Source: Euonymus europaeus (lineage: Eukaryota > Streptophyta > Magnoliopsida > Celastrales > Celastraceae). From it: a DNA stretch of 64,000 nt. This document shows positions 23,732 through 47,268 of the stretch, in pieces. The notes beneath the pieces were generated by a model, which saw nothing but the letters and a program-made list of their open reading frames with translations, made no database searches and was not told the origin of the DNA. Each line of letters begins with the position of its first letter. Positions within the stretch are counted from its first letter, which is position 1. Location: positions 5,151,001-5,215,000 of the forward strand of contig OY756957.1 of assembly GCA_963580455.1 (NCBI GenBank), written 5' to 3'. Both the position numbers and the translations under genes were made by a program.

Positions 23732-25020
23732 CATTTGATTAGTGATACGTGTTGACACCGTGACTGAACGAACCAACATATTTGAGAAAAGAATCAACAT
23801 TTGAATCAAAATTGAATATATATATTTGATAATTGTTACTCATAGTCTGATTGTGTGGTGAAATCATTGTCCAAATCTTCCTCTCTTTTGTTTGAAATCC
23901 AAGATTGTTAAGGTTAATTTAATTGTTAAGTTAAGTGATCTTAGTTGAATTATTACTTGTCCTCGTGGGATTCGACCTCATTTTTGCATTCGTTATACTA
24001 CTATATTCGATTAATGCACTTGGGAGATTTAACACATCAAGTACCTCACACGTTTTAAACCCAGCCCAAATAGTAAGACATACAACTCATTTTTAATAGC
24101 AGGATGCGTATGAGAGGGGAGTCAATCATGTGAATTTTGTCAGATTTGGCTAGATTAAAAAGTGTTTTCATAGCCATAATATCAAATTAAACTCTACAAA
24201 AGCCCATGTAGCTTGAAACTTAAGCATGTCTTTATAATTAAATTAACCACTTTCAGGGTTGGTTAATGCTGACCCAGTTATCACTATAGAGAAACACGTC
24301 TTCTCCATTCAGCAAATTTTGTCAAACAGGTTTCAAAACAATGGAAACATGAAAATGTTTCTTAGCTAATTAGCTCCAATTGACGACCATCTTAGACTTT
24401 TAGTATGGAGAAGAAGAATTGGAGAACTCTTAACTAACCAAATCGAAGAGCTGAACAACAAGTTAACAAGACTGCAACCCAAACGCTGAAACCAAATGCA
24501 GCCCTCGATCGCATTAACCAAATGCAGCAGTAGCACCCTCACGAAGACGCAGAACAAATTGATTAGGAATTTTTTTCCTATTTTTAGTATTATTTCTCAA
24601 TTGGGCTGGGCTGATTAGTTCCGACTAAGGCCGATTAATTAGGTAACCGATTTTTGGCCTCAATTAACCACTTATCAGAGTGATGAGCTTTGATTACGTC
24701 TAGTCGGTCAATTAGTCATCGACTAGGCTGATATTTGCAACAATAGGGATAAGTAACGATTAAATCACTCGACTTTCAAATATGAGTAATTTTGAATCTT
24801 TGTACTTTTTCTCCGTAGGGCAAAAAAAAAAAACCTTTCCTCCATAAAATGGACATAAAAAAGAGCGAAGGGGATGGCCCATTTTTTAAAGATTATAGAA
24901 TTTCTTTGACCCAAAAAATGGAAAGATTTAAGTCTTATTGTTTTTTTAAGAGAGGGACTTAATCGTTACTTATCCCATAAAATTATCAAGTTGCCCAAAG
25001 TGCCCTTTTCACCTATTATA
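23732..25020. other. Intergenic region upstream of RPL5 copy A
   Basis: AT-rich, with no supported gene. Around 24595-24745 an unusual run of GATTAGT/CGACTA-type motifs (ATTAGTTCCGACTAAGGCC, TCTAGTCGGTCAATTAGTC) forms imperfect direct and inverted repeats of unknown origin. The last 200 bases approach the RPL5 promoter. Confidence 0.4.
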
Positions 25021-25028
25021 ATTTGACA

Positions 25029-25091
25029 AAACCCTAGGATCTATTACAGCCGTTGATCTCTATCTCCTTTTAGTTTCGCTATCTAGGGTTT
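25029..25091 (+). promoter_or_regulatory. Telo-box pair in the RPL5 copy A promoter/5' UTR
   Basis: AAACCCTAG at 25029-25037 and its inverted form CTAGGGTTT at 25083-25091, about 80-140 bp before the ATG. Telo boxes (AAACCCTA) near transcription starts are typical of plant ribosomal protein and other translation genes, where they co-ordinate expression in dividing cells. The pyrimidine-rich TTCTTCTTTTTCTCACTC just downstream fits a 5' TOP-like leader. Confidence 0.6.
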
Positions 25092-25170
25092 ATATATCCG
25101 CCGCTCTGTTGTATTCTTCTTTTTCTCACTCAGTCGTCCTTGCTCTGTTTCTGATATAGAGCTTTCAACA

Positions 25171-28340
<3,170 letters not shown>

Positions 28341-29800
28341 AACCGGTTGACCTCGACTTGGCTGCTGGACCTCGACTTGGTTGCTGGTCTGGCCGGAAAC
28401 CACTTGCTTGGCATCTGCAATTCGGTTGGGGTTTTTTATTTATTTATTTTTCAGCTCTTTTCATTTTATGTTGACATTTTTGCAATTGAGAGACTGATCC
28501 TGTTAAGATTCTAAGATGGTTTTGGAGTTTCGCTTGATATCAAATGCACTTTCAGTTTTTGACTGCAATTATGTTTATGTTTCATTACCACCTGATAATT
28601 ATGTGAAATTTATTGTATGATTTTTTTTCAAGGTTACTTCTGGTTTAGAGGGGTGGGTACTTCAATTATCTTTTTTTGGCCCTAGTTGATGGGATATATT
28701 AATGATTGACTTGTATGATATTGTTCTCTTTTAAAAAGAAGCTTCTAGTGCTACTTTTTATTATTCTATGAATCTCCTCTCAAATTTGTTCTCCTTTTTA
28801 AAATCTTCAAATGTTTTTCATACTGATTGCCTGGTTTGTGCTGCCAACAAATTTTTTATATAAATGTATATTTATCTTATTTCCTGCACAACAAAATTTT
28901 GGTCAGAATCTGTAGGCGTATTCCCTGTAAGTAATGATGTAAATGCACATCTAGTAATGGTGAAGAGCCCAAGGGATCTTAAACCCAGAAGCAGAACCAC
29001 ATAAGGGTTGTGGTCTTGTGGAGCCTTGTGTCATCCATTCATGTAATCCTCCAAAATCCGAACACTGCCAGTTTGACAGATTGATTCTGCATCACAATTA
29101 TCCAAGCAGAATCTAAGTGAGAATGAAGAAGTGTTCTTACCAACTATAAGATCATATAAACAGCCCTAGTGGGAATTGTTGCATGAGTTTAGTGACATGA
29201 AGTAAACATTAACTTGGACAAATCAAAAGCAAATATCAAATTAGCTAGAATTTCAGAAAATGAATACAGGAATGATATTTGTTGAAAACAATATATATAT
29301 TGCCTCAAGTCAAATACACAACCTCAGTCACACACACAGATCAAATTAAAAAATACAGCAATTGTATTGAAATTGTCTTCTTTTTTCAGTGAGGAAAACA
29401 ACTTTTTTTGTATAGTAAAAACCCGTGATCGCGGTCATTATCTTTTGATTAGTGGTGACTAAACATGTCAAGTCTGCGCAATAACCTACAAATTAAGAAA
29501 AAGCCGGACTCTATTGTCTTTATTTGAATTATAGAGATAAAAAATTAATTTTTATGATAAATTTGATTTTTGTTGAAATAAAATATATGATTGAATTCAT
29601 AAAATTAATCAAAATATAAATATAATTTTCAAAATTAAAACAATTTTTTTGCATCTATAATTGTTATAGAGAAAGACCTACGGCCCCGACGACTCCAAAC
29701 TCAGCGTTAAAAAAATAATAATTACCAGCACAAATAAAAAATCTATTCACAAAGTAATAATTGTCTTTGCCGAAAATGACCTTTTCACCCAATTATAAAT
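28341..29800. other. Spacer between the two RPL5 copies
   Basis: The first 250 bases or so are probably the 3' UTR of copy A. Nothing coding follows. At about 29125-29312 lies a segment closely resembling 16985-17172, which is intron 1 of the rhodanese-like gene, in the same orientation (see its own entry). The remainder is AT-rich and without recognisable features. Confidence 0.5.
29125..29312. repeat. Copy of a rhodanese-like gene intron 1 segment
   Basis: Shared blocks with 16985-17172 include GAAGTGTTCTTA, CAACTATAA, AACCCTAGTGGGAATT (CAGCCC here), and GGAATGATATTTGTTGAAAA followed by CAATATAT. Order and orientation are the same over about 185 bp, with scattered substitutions and small indels. 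Either a piece of the neighbouring gene was carried along when RPL5 was duplicated, or both are copies of a dispersed repeat. Confidence 0.7.
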
Positions 29801-29805
29801 CTACC

Positions 29806-29876
29806 AAACCCTAGTGTATGCTTAGGATCAATCGCAGCCGTTGTTCTTTGATGTCCATCTGTTTCGTCTAGGGTTT
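29806..29876 (+). promoter_or_regulatory. Telo-box pair in the RPL5 copy B promoter/5' UTR
   Basis: AAACCCTAG at 29806-29814 and CTAGGGTTT at 29868-29876, the same arrangement as in copy A. A pyrimidine-rich leader (CCTTCCGTTTCTCCCTC) follows. The conservation of both boxes suggests copy B kept the ribosomal-protein-type promoter. Confidence 0.6.
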
Positions 29877-29953
29877 ATATCTGCAGCTCTGTTGCATCCT
29901 TCCGTTTCTCCCTCATTCCTCCCTTCTCTGTTAATTAGATCGGGCTTTCAACA

Positions 29954-33226
<3,273 letters not shown>

Positions 33227-34560
33227 AACGGGTTGGCCGCAACTAAGCTAACCTTGGTTGCTGGTCTAAACCACGTACCTTGCATCTGCAATTTGTTTGT
33301 GGTTTTATTTTGCAGCTCTTTTCATTTTATGTTGACAGTTTTGCAATTGAGAGAGACTCACTATTTAGATTGTAAGATGGTTTCCGAGTTTCGCTTGATA
33401 TCAAATGCACTTTCAGTTTTGACTGCAGTTCATGAAAGGTTGGTCCAAATCATATATATTCGGAAGTTCTTGAGTTTTATTTTCACTAGCTGTAATATCT
33501 TTGTTGGTCATGTTTGTTCCTTCTTTTTTGTTTGAGTAGAGCTCTTCCTTAGCCTAAGCACAAGAGTGAATAACAAAGTTCTAATTGGGTGACGGACTAG
33601 CTCATTCAAAAGGAGATGAGGAGTTTAAGGAAGTTGTAAGAATCCAAATTCAAAAAAGGAAAACGGTTAATTGTAAAGTTAATGTTCTATAAACTGAAGG
33701 AAAATGTTTAATATAATCAATTTGTTTCTCAGTTTCTCTAAATGTAGTTGCCTATATATAAGTAGTTACTATATATAAATATGTTTGGAAATAGGTGGTT
33801 GGAAGTAGGGGTGATTAAAAGTTGATTTTGGGCCGAAAATAAATATGCGCATGTTCAGATCTGGATTGATTTTGAATTTTTTAACATAGTTAATTCATAA
33901 TATTCATATTGGTTTAAATTCGGATAAATAAATCGAACAATAATTCAATTTGGGCTAAAATTCGGACTCTAGATAATTAAATCAGATAATATTTTTGTGT
34001 TTGAACTCCAACGCAGTTGTAAAACTAACAAATTTTTGTGTTTGAATAAATTTTAGACATAATTTATGTTTAAACTTAATTCAATTATGATTGAATTAGA
34101 TAGATCATTCGAATTGGATACATAAATCATCTGATGTGTTTTTGAATATGAATTTTAGACATAATTTATGTTTAAATTTAATTCAATTATGATTGAATAG
34201 ATAGATCATTCGAATTAGATACATAAATCATCTGGATAAGACAGAATTTTGTCGCTCCTATTTAGGCGTTGATATTTGTTGTCATACTATACAAATGTAA
34301 TTTTAGTTAGATACGATCAATGAGTTTATTGCGACATTGATTGGTTATAATGATCAAGTGTCCATCTATAAATAGTTCAATTTAAGATGCAATAATATGC
34401 AATTTATTAATTAAAATCTATTAAATAAATCATTGTCTTACTAAAATGTAATGTAAATATTAACATACAACTAAATACTAAAAATATGCAGTTAAAACTT
34501 ATAACTAATTTTATAAAAATTATTTTTGTTACGCTCAATATTAAAGTAGAGAGAAACTGA
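33227..34560. other. Spacer between RPL5 copy B and the MAP kinase
   Basis: The first 250 bases or so are likely the 3' UTR of RPL5. The rest is very AT-rich with no supported gene. It contains an imperfect direct repeat of about 95 bp (34041-34134 and 34141-34234). The MAP kinase 5' UTR probably starts near 34540-34560. Confidence 0.5.
34041..34234. repeat. Two tandem copies of a ~95-bp AT-rich unit
   Basis: Both units contain TTTTAGACATAATTTATGTT, TTAATTCAATTATGATTGAA, TAGATAGATCATTCGAATT and ATACATAAATCATCTG in the same order. They differ by a few substitutions and short indels. Noncoding. Confidence 0.8.
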
Positions 34561-34688
34561 GGAAGTGCTCAGCGTCATACACACTGACACACGCAGCTCC
34601 CGCACAACACAACACAGCTCAGCAGCAACAGAGTCAGAGAGCACTACGTCTAGATCTGTTGACACAAAACCGAATTCCAAAACCAATT

Positions 34689-39072
<4,384 letters not shown>

Positions 39073-39904
39073 TGAGTTGTGCTGCTTCATCTGTCATGGC
39101 ATTGATGCAAGTGACTTCTTTGATTGATGTGTTCGTAATTGATTTCATCATGTATATAAGAAATCCATCCCCAAAAGATTGAATTGATTTGGTTATGGGG
39201 AAATTTAGGAATGGAAACGATGTAAGTTCATGTGATGTTTGTTCGGGCTGTTTTTATTTCAACTGTTGTTTTTTGAATTGAATTTAGCCAACTTCTGATT
39301 TGTCATTTTCTTGTATTCACTAGTGAACATGCAAATAAGACGTATTAATAGCCATAATGCTTTATTCTTGTGCCTCTTTTAGGCAACTATGGTGTCATGG
39401 TTTACTCTTCAGGTCAGGCCTTTGAAGGTAAGAGTTAGATCATGACAAATACAATATGAAACACGGGATAAGTATCAAGTTAGTCCTGTATTTAAAAAAG
39501 GTCGATCGAGACCGGCTCAATCTGCTCTTTGAGAACAGTATCAAACATCTCAAATATAAAAACTGGGATTTGCTTTTCAAACTGGACAGACACTAATACA
39601 AATTGAATCTGTAAAAGAACCTTTTGTCGAAGAACTGAATGGAATATTACGAGACAGTCCCAAATTTTCTGTTCAACTAAAATCCAATAGCTAGTACATC
39701 CCTCATAGTCAATGAGGTGCGATGCATCATACTCCTCCGGGGAAATTTTCAACAAACTAAACATCATTGCTAGCTCATCTATGGAGAATATTATTCAGGA
39801 AAAAAAAATGAAAGCAAAATAAAATAAAGGGGAAAAATAGATAATCTTCAGTTTCCTGTCCCTGGACAGGCGAACAAGTACACAACAATTTCCACCACGA
39901 AGTT
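39073..39904. other. 3' UTRs of two convergent genes
   Basis: The MAP kinase (plus) and the charged-protein gene (minus) converge here with 832 bp between stop codons. No additional ORF is convincing; the region is most simply their 3' UTRs and a short spacer. Confidence 0.5.
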
Positions 39905-42900
39905 TCAAGTCTTTGAACTCCCAAAGAATCTTGAAAGTGGAACTGGCCCATCAGCATCTTCACCATCACTGCGACGGTCCTTCCTTCTAGACCGGTGCTT
40001 CTTTTCCTTCTTTGTTCTCTTTGACCTTGATTTCGATCGTTTCAACTCTCTCTCTTCATCATCACTACTTGAAGACTCCAAGGATGAACTGGAAGAGCTA
40101 GAATCAGAGGATCTCCGCTTTGAACGCTACAACAATCATGTTAAACAACGATGCTTCAAGTTTGTATTCGAACAAAAATATTTCATAGCTCCAACCCAAA
40201 AAGAAGATATATCAAAGATAAGTAAGTGGGAAAGAGAGACATTTTTTTGTTCACTAAATTTAAAATGCGCTCAAGGAATGACTAACAAACAAAAACACAA
40301 TAAATCAATTAGCATGTCTCTTCAATTAATAACGTGGCTTAGTGGTACAGTTGCAGTGGTAGAACTTAGAGTCACAGGTTCAATTCATGGAAACAGTATC
40401 TCCAAATATGCAGGTATAGGATATGCGTACATATTGTCCGTCTCTAACCCAGCGCACTACAGGAGCTTTGTGAACGGGAGTTATTTACCTAGTAATGTGG
40501 TAAGATTTCTTGGAGAATTACATCATAAGAATGCTACAATTGATAAAATCATCCTGAAATTAAACTTTACCAAGATATTGTCAAAGCACATCCAAATTTG
40601 GTATCAATCTACCCCTGTGCAATGACTAACAGGAATTCTACCAGAAAACATTAATGCAAATGTCAGAAGGTGGAAAAGAACGGTAAAAAAAAAGAAAAAG
40701 AAAAACGAACAGATAGCTCAAAATGAATAAATGTCAAGAGATTTGCAGGCACCTTTCTCCTTTTGCTGATACTTTTCTTTATCTCTCTGTCCTTTCTATC
40801 TGCAATGATGCATTTTGCTATTAGCTAGGCGCTAAGAGCCTAAAGATGACATCATCATAGGATAGTTCATAGCAAGTCTTAGCATACATACCCTTTTTGT
40901 GATTAGACTTGCTACTAGAGTGGTTTCTTCCCTGAGCAAGTTTTTTTGCCCTTTCAGCATCGAGTTGAGCCCTGTACTCCCGCATCATTCTATCTTTGTC
41001 TGCTTCCAGTTCCCCCTTTTTCATTTCATCTTCCTGCAGGTAGCAGAAGATAAAAGGCAACACCCATGAAATTAAGATAAAGAATAACACAATTCACTTG
41101 ATAATCGAAACTTGAATACTGTTATGCATATACTCAAGCTCTAATTAAGCAATACCGCAATACTGTTATGCATATTTTCTACTGGAGAGGTCCAGGCCCA
41201 AAATATGGGCATATTTATTAGGGTACCTAAAACTATTAGAATAGGCCAAGACCCACCATAATGAATATGAGCATGAAAGTATTACAAAAAGTAAACAAAA
41301 ACCGAAAGCAGCACAGCGTTCACAATCTAAAATACAACAGCGCATGGTCAAACGTGTTATTTTGCACCTTCCACCTTCTATGCACGTAAAAGTAACTTCC
41401 CTTTTAAGAAAGCAAATAAAATGAGGGGCACATGCTAGTACACAAAAAAATAAAAGAGGGAACAATCAAAAGAAAGCATCAGAAAACAAACTAGAAAAGT
41501 CTAGAATACCTAAAGATGAAAATATGCTCCAACAACACTGCACTTTAAAAAAAAGGTTTGCAAAATAGAAGTACCAAGTGCGCAACAACAGAGAATTTCA
41601 AGGTTTTAAAACGCGAAAGGCGATTTGAGGCGGTCAGGCTATATTGAGGCGAGGCGGTAGCCTCAAGGCGATCGAGGCGGTCGCCTCATTCCAAACTAAA
41701 AAAATAGGATCCTCAACATATAAAAGCATCCATAATAATTATAAAATTAAAAATATTCATGAAAATATCACACATAACAATTCATAACATACAAATATAA
41801 AATATTTTAAAAAAAACATCTCTAATAATTAGAAATCATAATACTCCAATTCGTGTGAGGTGCTGCTTTGCTGGTGGCGAGGTCGCTGGGTGCTCACGAG
41901 GGTCGTGCGAGGTGCTGGTGGCGAGGTCGCTGATCTCTGGCGGGGTTGCGAGCTGCGCTGGGTGCTGGCGAGCTGAGCGCGAGGTGCTGGAGAGGTAGCC
42001 AGAGGAGCTGGAGAAGTCGCGCGAGGTGCTAGAGAGCTCGCGAAGCTCAGGCGATCTTCGCGCGAGGTGCTGTCCAAAGACTGGTGGCTGCTGGCGATGC
42101 TCTTCAGCTGCGCGACTTGCTGAAAAATTAGGTTAAACCCAGTCTTTGGACAGGTGCGATTTTCATCTCTGGTTTTTTGTTTTTTTGTTTTTTTTTTATT
42201 ATTTTATCGCCTCAGCGAGAAACAGAGCGCCTCGCGTGGAGGCGGGCCTCAAGGCGGCCGCCTCAGTCAACGAGGCGATTTTGACGAACTTCCGATTTGA
42301 GGCTCTTAGAACGATTCGGTTGATGGTCGGAGGCGGCTGAGGCGCGCCTTGAGGCGGCGCCTCAGTTCGATTTTTTAAACCATGGAGAATTTAACCCAGT
42401 TTTACTTCTAAACCCAGTAGACGAGCATTAATTCCTTCCACAAGAAAACAAACGAGGCCATATTCTCAAGCAAAGCTTATTTTAAATGGGCAAAAATAAA
42501 ATATTTTAAAAGGCACCCAAGGGCACACACTTCCGAGTGTCAACTATCTTCTTAGCAAATCGAACCTAAATGCTCTCACAGCATATATGATGCAGTCCAA
42601 TCAAATGCATCCCAAAACATAGAAAAAACTACCTATCAAAGCTCCACCACAACCACACAATTAACAAGAGGCATTATCTAGCCATTGGTTCTACAAATAA
42701 ATCATCAACTTCTATGAATTACTTCCTATTGATGAAATTTTGAGATATAAGAGACAAAATGCAAATGTCTCAGCAAAGTGTACTACCTTCAGAAGCATGT
42801 CTCCACAAAATTTCCCAGGGCTATACTCCTTTCCTTTACTCTTACTACACAAAAGCTCATCAAAAGATTGACTTCAACTACCCATTCCTATAAGAATGCA

Positions 42901-45900
42901 ATATGTTTCAATATCAATTCACCAATTCTTCATCCATACAGGTAGTGAAGTCATTTATAGATGAAGTTTTGCCCCCAGTACTACTCCGATAAGAGAGAGA
43001 GAGAGAGAAATTTGAAGGAACATCATTGCTTAACACTCCTAACCCATCTATTACACACCATCTCTAGGTTATCATTGCCACTAGGCACCATTGCCAGAAC
43101 CATACCACAGCACACTATACTTGCATAGTCACCACCTTTATCAAGAAACCACCACAACCATAACACTGCCATCAACACTGGCATGTTGTCACCACAATCA
43201 CTGCCAATGCATAAGCCACAAATATCACCCATTTACCACCATCATTTACTCAGAAGGAGAAGCAATCTCATTACTCCAGAAGCATACACAAGACCACAAA
43301 GAATAAAATAATGCAAATGATGCTACAGAAAATATTCCAGAGCAAGAAATCAAACGCTCAAGTTAGAAGAAATCCATACCCAGGGGCCAGAGACCCCGAT
43401 ACACTCCAACATAGATGCTTACTTCCTCAAGCTATAAAATTACTTGAAGAATTGTCATTACCATGCGAAGTAAGATAGTATTACATTCCAGGCTTATTTC
43501 CAATCCTCTACAACTTTATATTTTTCCAGGATATGGGCATGCCTAACAACAAAAGAATGTGAACATACCAAGTATAAACAAACTCAATTAGCTGATTGCT
43601 GGTAAGAGTCATAAGACTCCAACACAGAAAATTCTCACTGACCACAAACTGACTCTAATAATGCCTGCAAAGCTAAAAGAAGCTTCAGATTAGAATGTAG
43701 AGTTGCACCCAACCAAATGATAAAGCAAGCAACACTAATCACTCATGGGAAAAAAATTGGGGAGCATTTTTATCTAAGCATCCACGTCCAGTCCCTTCCA
43801 TCATGTATAATGCAAAATTAACAAATTCTTTAGCATTCCAAACCCAAAATCAATGGCTTTTGATACAATTGCATCCATTTTTGGTACTCTACTGCATTAG
43901 AGACAAGAACCATAATAACTCAAAATCATTATTGTGTCCTTCTAAATCTCAAATTCAGTTCTACAGGATTCATTTTCAAAATTTTCTGTTCTTACTTGAT
44001 TTAGTCTCTAGTAAACCCTTGAAAAGTGTATATTCTACCATTAGAATTTTGAACAAAAGAACACTAGATGGAAAATTCAAAACCACCCTGAGGCAACAAA
44101 ACGAGATAAGAATAAAAAAATCTTATTTTTTATCGAAGATAAGAAATTCCACAAGTACTATAGTACAATCCTTCAAACCAAAATTGACCTCTTGTTCCAA
44201 ACTTAATCTACAAAATAATTTATTGTTTGAAAGTAGTTGTACTTGACTATCATCATCTAAGACTTGATCCAAATTAGTTGGGGCCGGCTACATAAATCTA
44301 TACTGAAATCATCTGGAGTTCACTACGAAGTTATTATTTGTATATCTAAAGTAATAGTAATTCTGATTGAAAACGCAATGAGAAAAAATAATCTAAGATG
44401 GTATAAACATGTACATATAAAAATTTCAATACTTTGGTGCAATGAGTAGGAAGACTTAGTAAGAGCCACAAAACATGGAAAAGCCATGGGATATGACATT
44501 AGTTAATAAAACGATCATGAGCATGCAATAATACAGTACAAAATGTCAAGCTTGATTTCAACAAAATGTTAAGCTCTACTTTGAATTATTCTCTTATTTT
44601 TCCAATTGAAACCATCAGAAATCCTGGATAAATAACACGAGGACAATTCCAAAAATTTAAGCTTTTGGTCTGAACCAAAATCGCTGCTCCAATATCCATA
44701 CAGAGAAAAAGCTAGATGCATTAAAGAAATATGCCTAGCAAAATCACAATCCAAATTGTGTAGATCTTTACTCTATATGGAACAAAGTTGAGTTTCTTTC
44801 TCTAAATGCAGATGTGAGTGCTTTATATTCCAGGTTAAACCCTCTCACTCCAGCTACTACAACTTGCCAAAATATAGCAATCCACAAATGGAATTGCGAA
44901 TCAAGAAGTAGGATGAAAGTTATCGTCAAAAACACTAGACCAGCAATAAACTACCGTGCTTTCATTGTTTTTCCCTTAAACTTTCCTAATTGAAAGATTG
45001 CCGGCCTTCCGACTCCTATTTTGAGAAGAATGAAACATTCTGAAGTTTTTGTTCCAGAAAAGCCCCAAGTTTATGAAACTAACAAGAAAAATACGAACTG
45101 CAACTAAAAGATAAGAATACAAGTTCCACCACAAAAGAAAACATATTCCAGCTTCAATAAAAAGTATTAAAAACACATCAAATGGAAAAAAGAAGAAGAA
45201 AAAAAGCGTTCTTTATCAGGTCCCTATTAACGTTCTCATAACAGGAAACTGACATCCAATACACCAAAAAAAAACATTTACAACTTCACAACACCCAAAA
45301 AAAGGGAAGACTCGGAAGATAACAGTTCCTACTTCTCTCAGTGATGCATCACACTATATGAGTCTTGTTGTGCATTAGTTAGAAATCAACAAACAAATTA
45401 AACATGTTTGGTGAAAAAAATTGCAAGATTGTGCAGTGATGAATTATGATGAAGAAAAAGATAAAAGGAAAGCAGAACTCAAAGATTTACCTTTTGCTTC
45501 TTTTTAAACTCATCCCATGTAACTGTGTGCGTAGTTTTAAGGCTGGCCAGACGAGCTGCATGCCACTCTGGTGAATGAAAAGAACCATCCACCTGATATC
45601 GTCCTCATCAGAAAGATCCAGGAAAAAGATTGCAAAATAAAAAACAACATAGAATTATAAATCCAGATTCACTAATCCATAAGGCTCCTTTAACAAACAA
45701 AAATATCATTACAAAATATGACAATTAAAATACTCCTTAAGATTCTTCAGAGGCAGCTACTTCTAGGAACAGTTTTTTTGGTTTATACATCCCCGGTACC
45801 AACATGCATTCGAGCAGCCAGGGTTTTTTAATCACGCTGAATGCTTATGCTTCATGACCCATACTACTAAACCTACCAGTTAATAGTGATCCATGACTTA

Positions 45901-47268
45901 AGACCAACAAAATTAAAAGAAGGCCTAAGAAAAGATCAAGCAGAACACTACACTTCATCAATTTACATTTAGAAGCCGAGAAATAAGAGCAACTGCATAA
46001 ACCTCTACGAGAAGTTAACAACAGCCAGGTTCCAAACTGCTGCAACAACAATTACAGATATCTCCTATAAGGTGGGAACTGGGAACCATCAATTTCAAAT
46101 GGCTATTTAGGTGGGTACAGAGTTCAATGATTGACCATTTAATGCCGAAAGTTTAGTTATAACAGAACTTTCAATAATAAATAGCAAATTAATAGAACTC
46201 AATTCAAATCAAATTAGCATTGAAAATTTCTGAGCTGACTAACAGAGGCAGCACAGAAAATTAGAATGCTGTGGCAGCTGTACAATATGAATTAAACCAG
46301 CAGACCAGCTAAGTTACAGTTGCTCCAAGCACAAAGGCATCAATTTTCCTCCATTCAATAACAAAAAAATGTCCTTGGCATCTATAATTTACACACACAG
46401 TTATATATAACTATATAAGTTGTCACTTACAAACTCGACCGCAGATAAAATACTAAACCAATTTAATCTATCTATATCTATATATATAGTGGAGGCATTA
46501 AGAGTGCTCCACGATATGCCACCTAGGATGCAAGAGGGAGAAAGGTTTTGCCATTATGAATTAATTATCTATTTTATTTTTAATGATTTTTTTTTCAATT
46601 ATGAACAATCCATCAATACCCACCAGTGAGTATTCTCTTAAACCAATTGTATAAATTTTTTTAGTTAATCTTAAGCCTCGCGAATGCTCCATAGGAGCCA
46701 CGTAAAATCTAATTTTGAGCCCTGAAAATTAGGACCCAATTTCAAAAGGTTCATTTTGGACATGCACAATATATCAGTATCAGTTCATCATTGTTGTTAC
46801 GATATCATGTTTCATCAATGAGGAACCAACAACAATTAATCATATATTTCACTAAGATCATTACAATTATTTCAAAAGGAGATCAACAATGTCTAAAAAA
46901 ATTAAAAATTATACAGGGCACTACACTAGTTTCCAATAATATCAGATTCAAAGCAGAATTTTTGCCACAAAACGTGACTTGAACTTCGCAATATAAAACA
47001 CCAAATAGCATATCATCTACCGTACACGCTCAACGAAACATACGGAAAGATTAAAATTGAAAGAAATCTAACCCTAAAAAGTATAAACAATAATATAAAA
47101 AAGATAATTAAAACGGAACAAAATTTGGATTCGTGTTTCGATTGAATTCAAATTGGAGTGATAATATGGAAAGGTACAAACCATGCCATCTTCGATCTCT
47201 TCTGGACCGGCGGAGCTGGAGCCCAGCCGCGATCTCTGCATCGCTTTGTAGGCCTGATTTTTGCCCAT
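39905..47268 (-). CDS. Conserved plant protein of 199 aa, Lys/Arg/Ser-rich, function unknown
   Basis: Five exons in reading order: 47268-47182, 45592-45491, 41033-40892, 40799-40753, 40126-39905, all in phase. The N-terminus (MGKNQAYKAMQRSRLGSSSA) and the segment FHSPEWHAARLASLKTTHTV look strongly constrained. A charged helix follows (KKKQKEDEMKKGELEADKDR, QLDAERAKKLAQG), then basic stretches, a poly-Ser block (about residues 132-147), an Arg/Lys-Ser-rich nuclear-localisation-like tract and a conserved end PVPLSRFFGSSKT. The composition is that of a nuclear protein, perhaps RNA-associated. I recall the Arabidopsis counterpart next to MPK10 being described as NST1-like, but I assign no function. 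Intron 2 (41034-45490) is 4.4 kb and carries a hAT-type insertion; the intron at 40127-40752 carries a SINE. Confidence 0.87.
40328..40500 (+). mobile_element. tRNA-derived SINE (Au-like), near full length
   Basis: Plus-strand reading gives GTGGCTTAGTGGTACAGTTG (A-box region), CACAGGTTCAATTC (B box), GGAAACAGTATCTCCAAATA and ATGCAGGTATAGGATATGCG. It ends CAGGAGCTTTGTGAACGGGA, a tail very like that of Au SINEs. It lies in the last intron of the charged-protein gene, opposite to its transcription. Confidence 0.7.
41599..42384. mobile_element. Non-autonomous hAT-type element, GC-rich with AGGCG repeats
   Basis: It is bounded by the exact 8-bp duplication GAGAATTT (41591-41598 and 42385-42392), the target-site size of hAT elements. 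The inverted ends are CAAGGTTTTAAAACG at the left and, complemented, CATGGTTTAAAAAATCG at the right. The subterminal parts (to about 41690 and from 42210) are dense in GAGGCG/CGCCTC motifs; the centre (41866-42120) holds GAGGTGCTGG/CGAGGTCGC repeats. The element is 786 bp, far more GC-rich than the surrounding intron, and encodes no transposase. The short ORFs inside it are low-complexity by-products. Confidence 0.8.
44262..44300. repeat. Dispersed repeat fragment (TTGGGGCCGGCTACATAAATC)
   Basis: A short block, CCAAATTAGTTGGGGCCGGC then TACATAAATC, is matched at 61958-61992 (CCAATTACTTGGGATTGGCT then ACATGAATCC). The block is familiar from dispersed plant repeats but I cannot name the family from it. 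Confidence 0.4.

Noticed and set aside
41829..42077. Ala/Ser/Pro/Arg-rich 82-codon minus-strand ORF
   Set aside because: It is the translation of the GC-rich repeat core of the hAT-type element; low complexity, no family match.
43803..44246. 147-codon plus-strand ORF
   Set aside because: It lies in the long intron of the charged-protein gene, has low-complexity AT-driven composition, no domain and no splice or promoter context.
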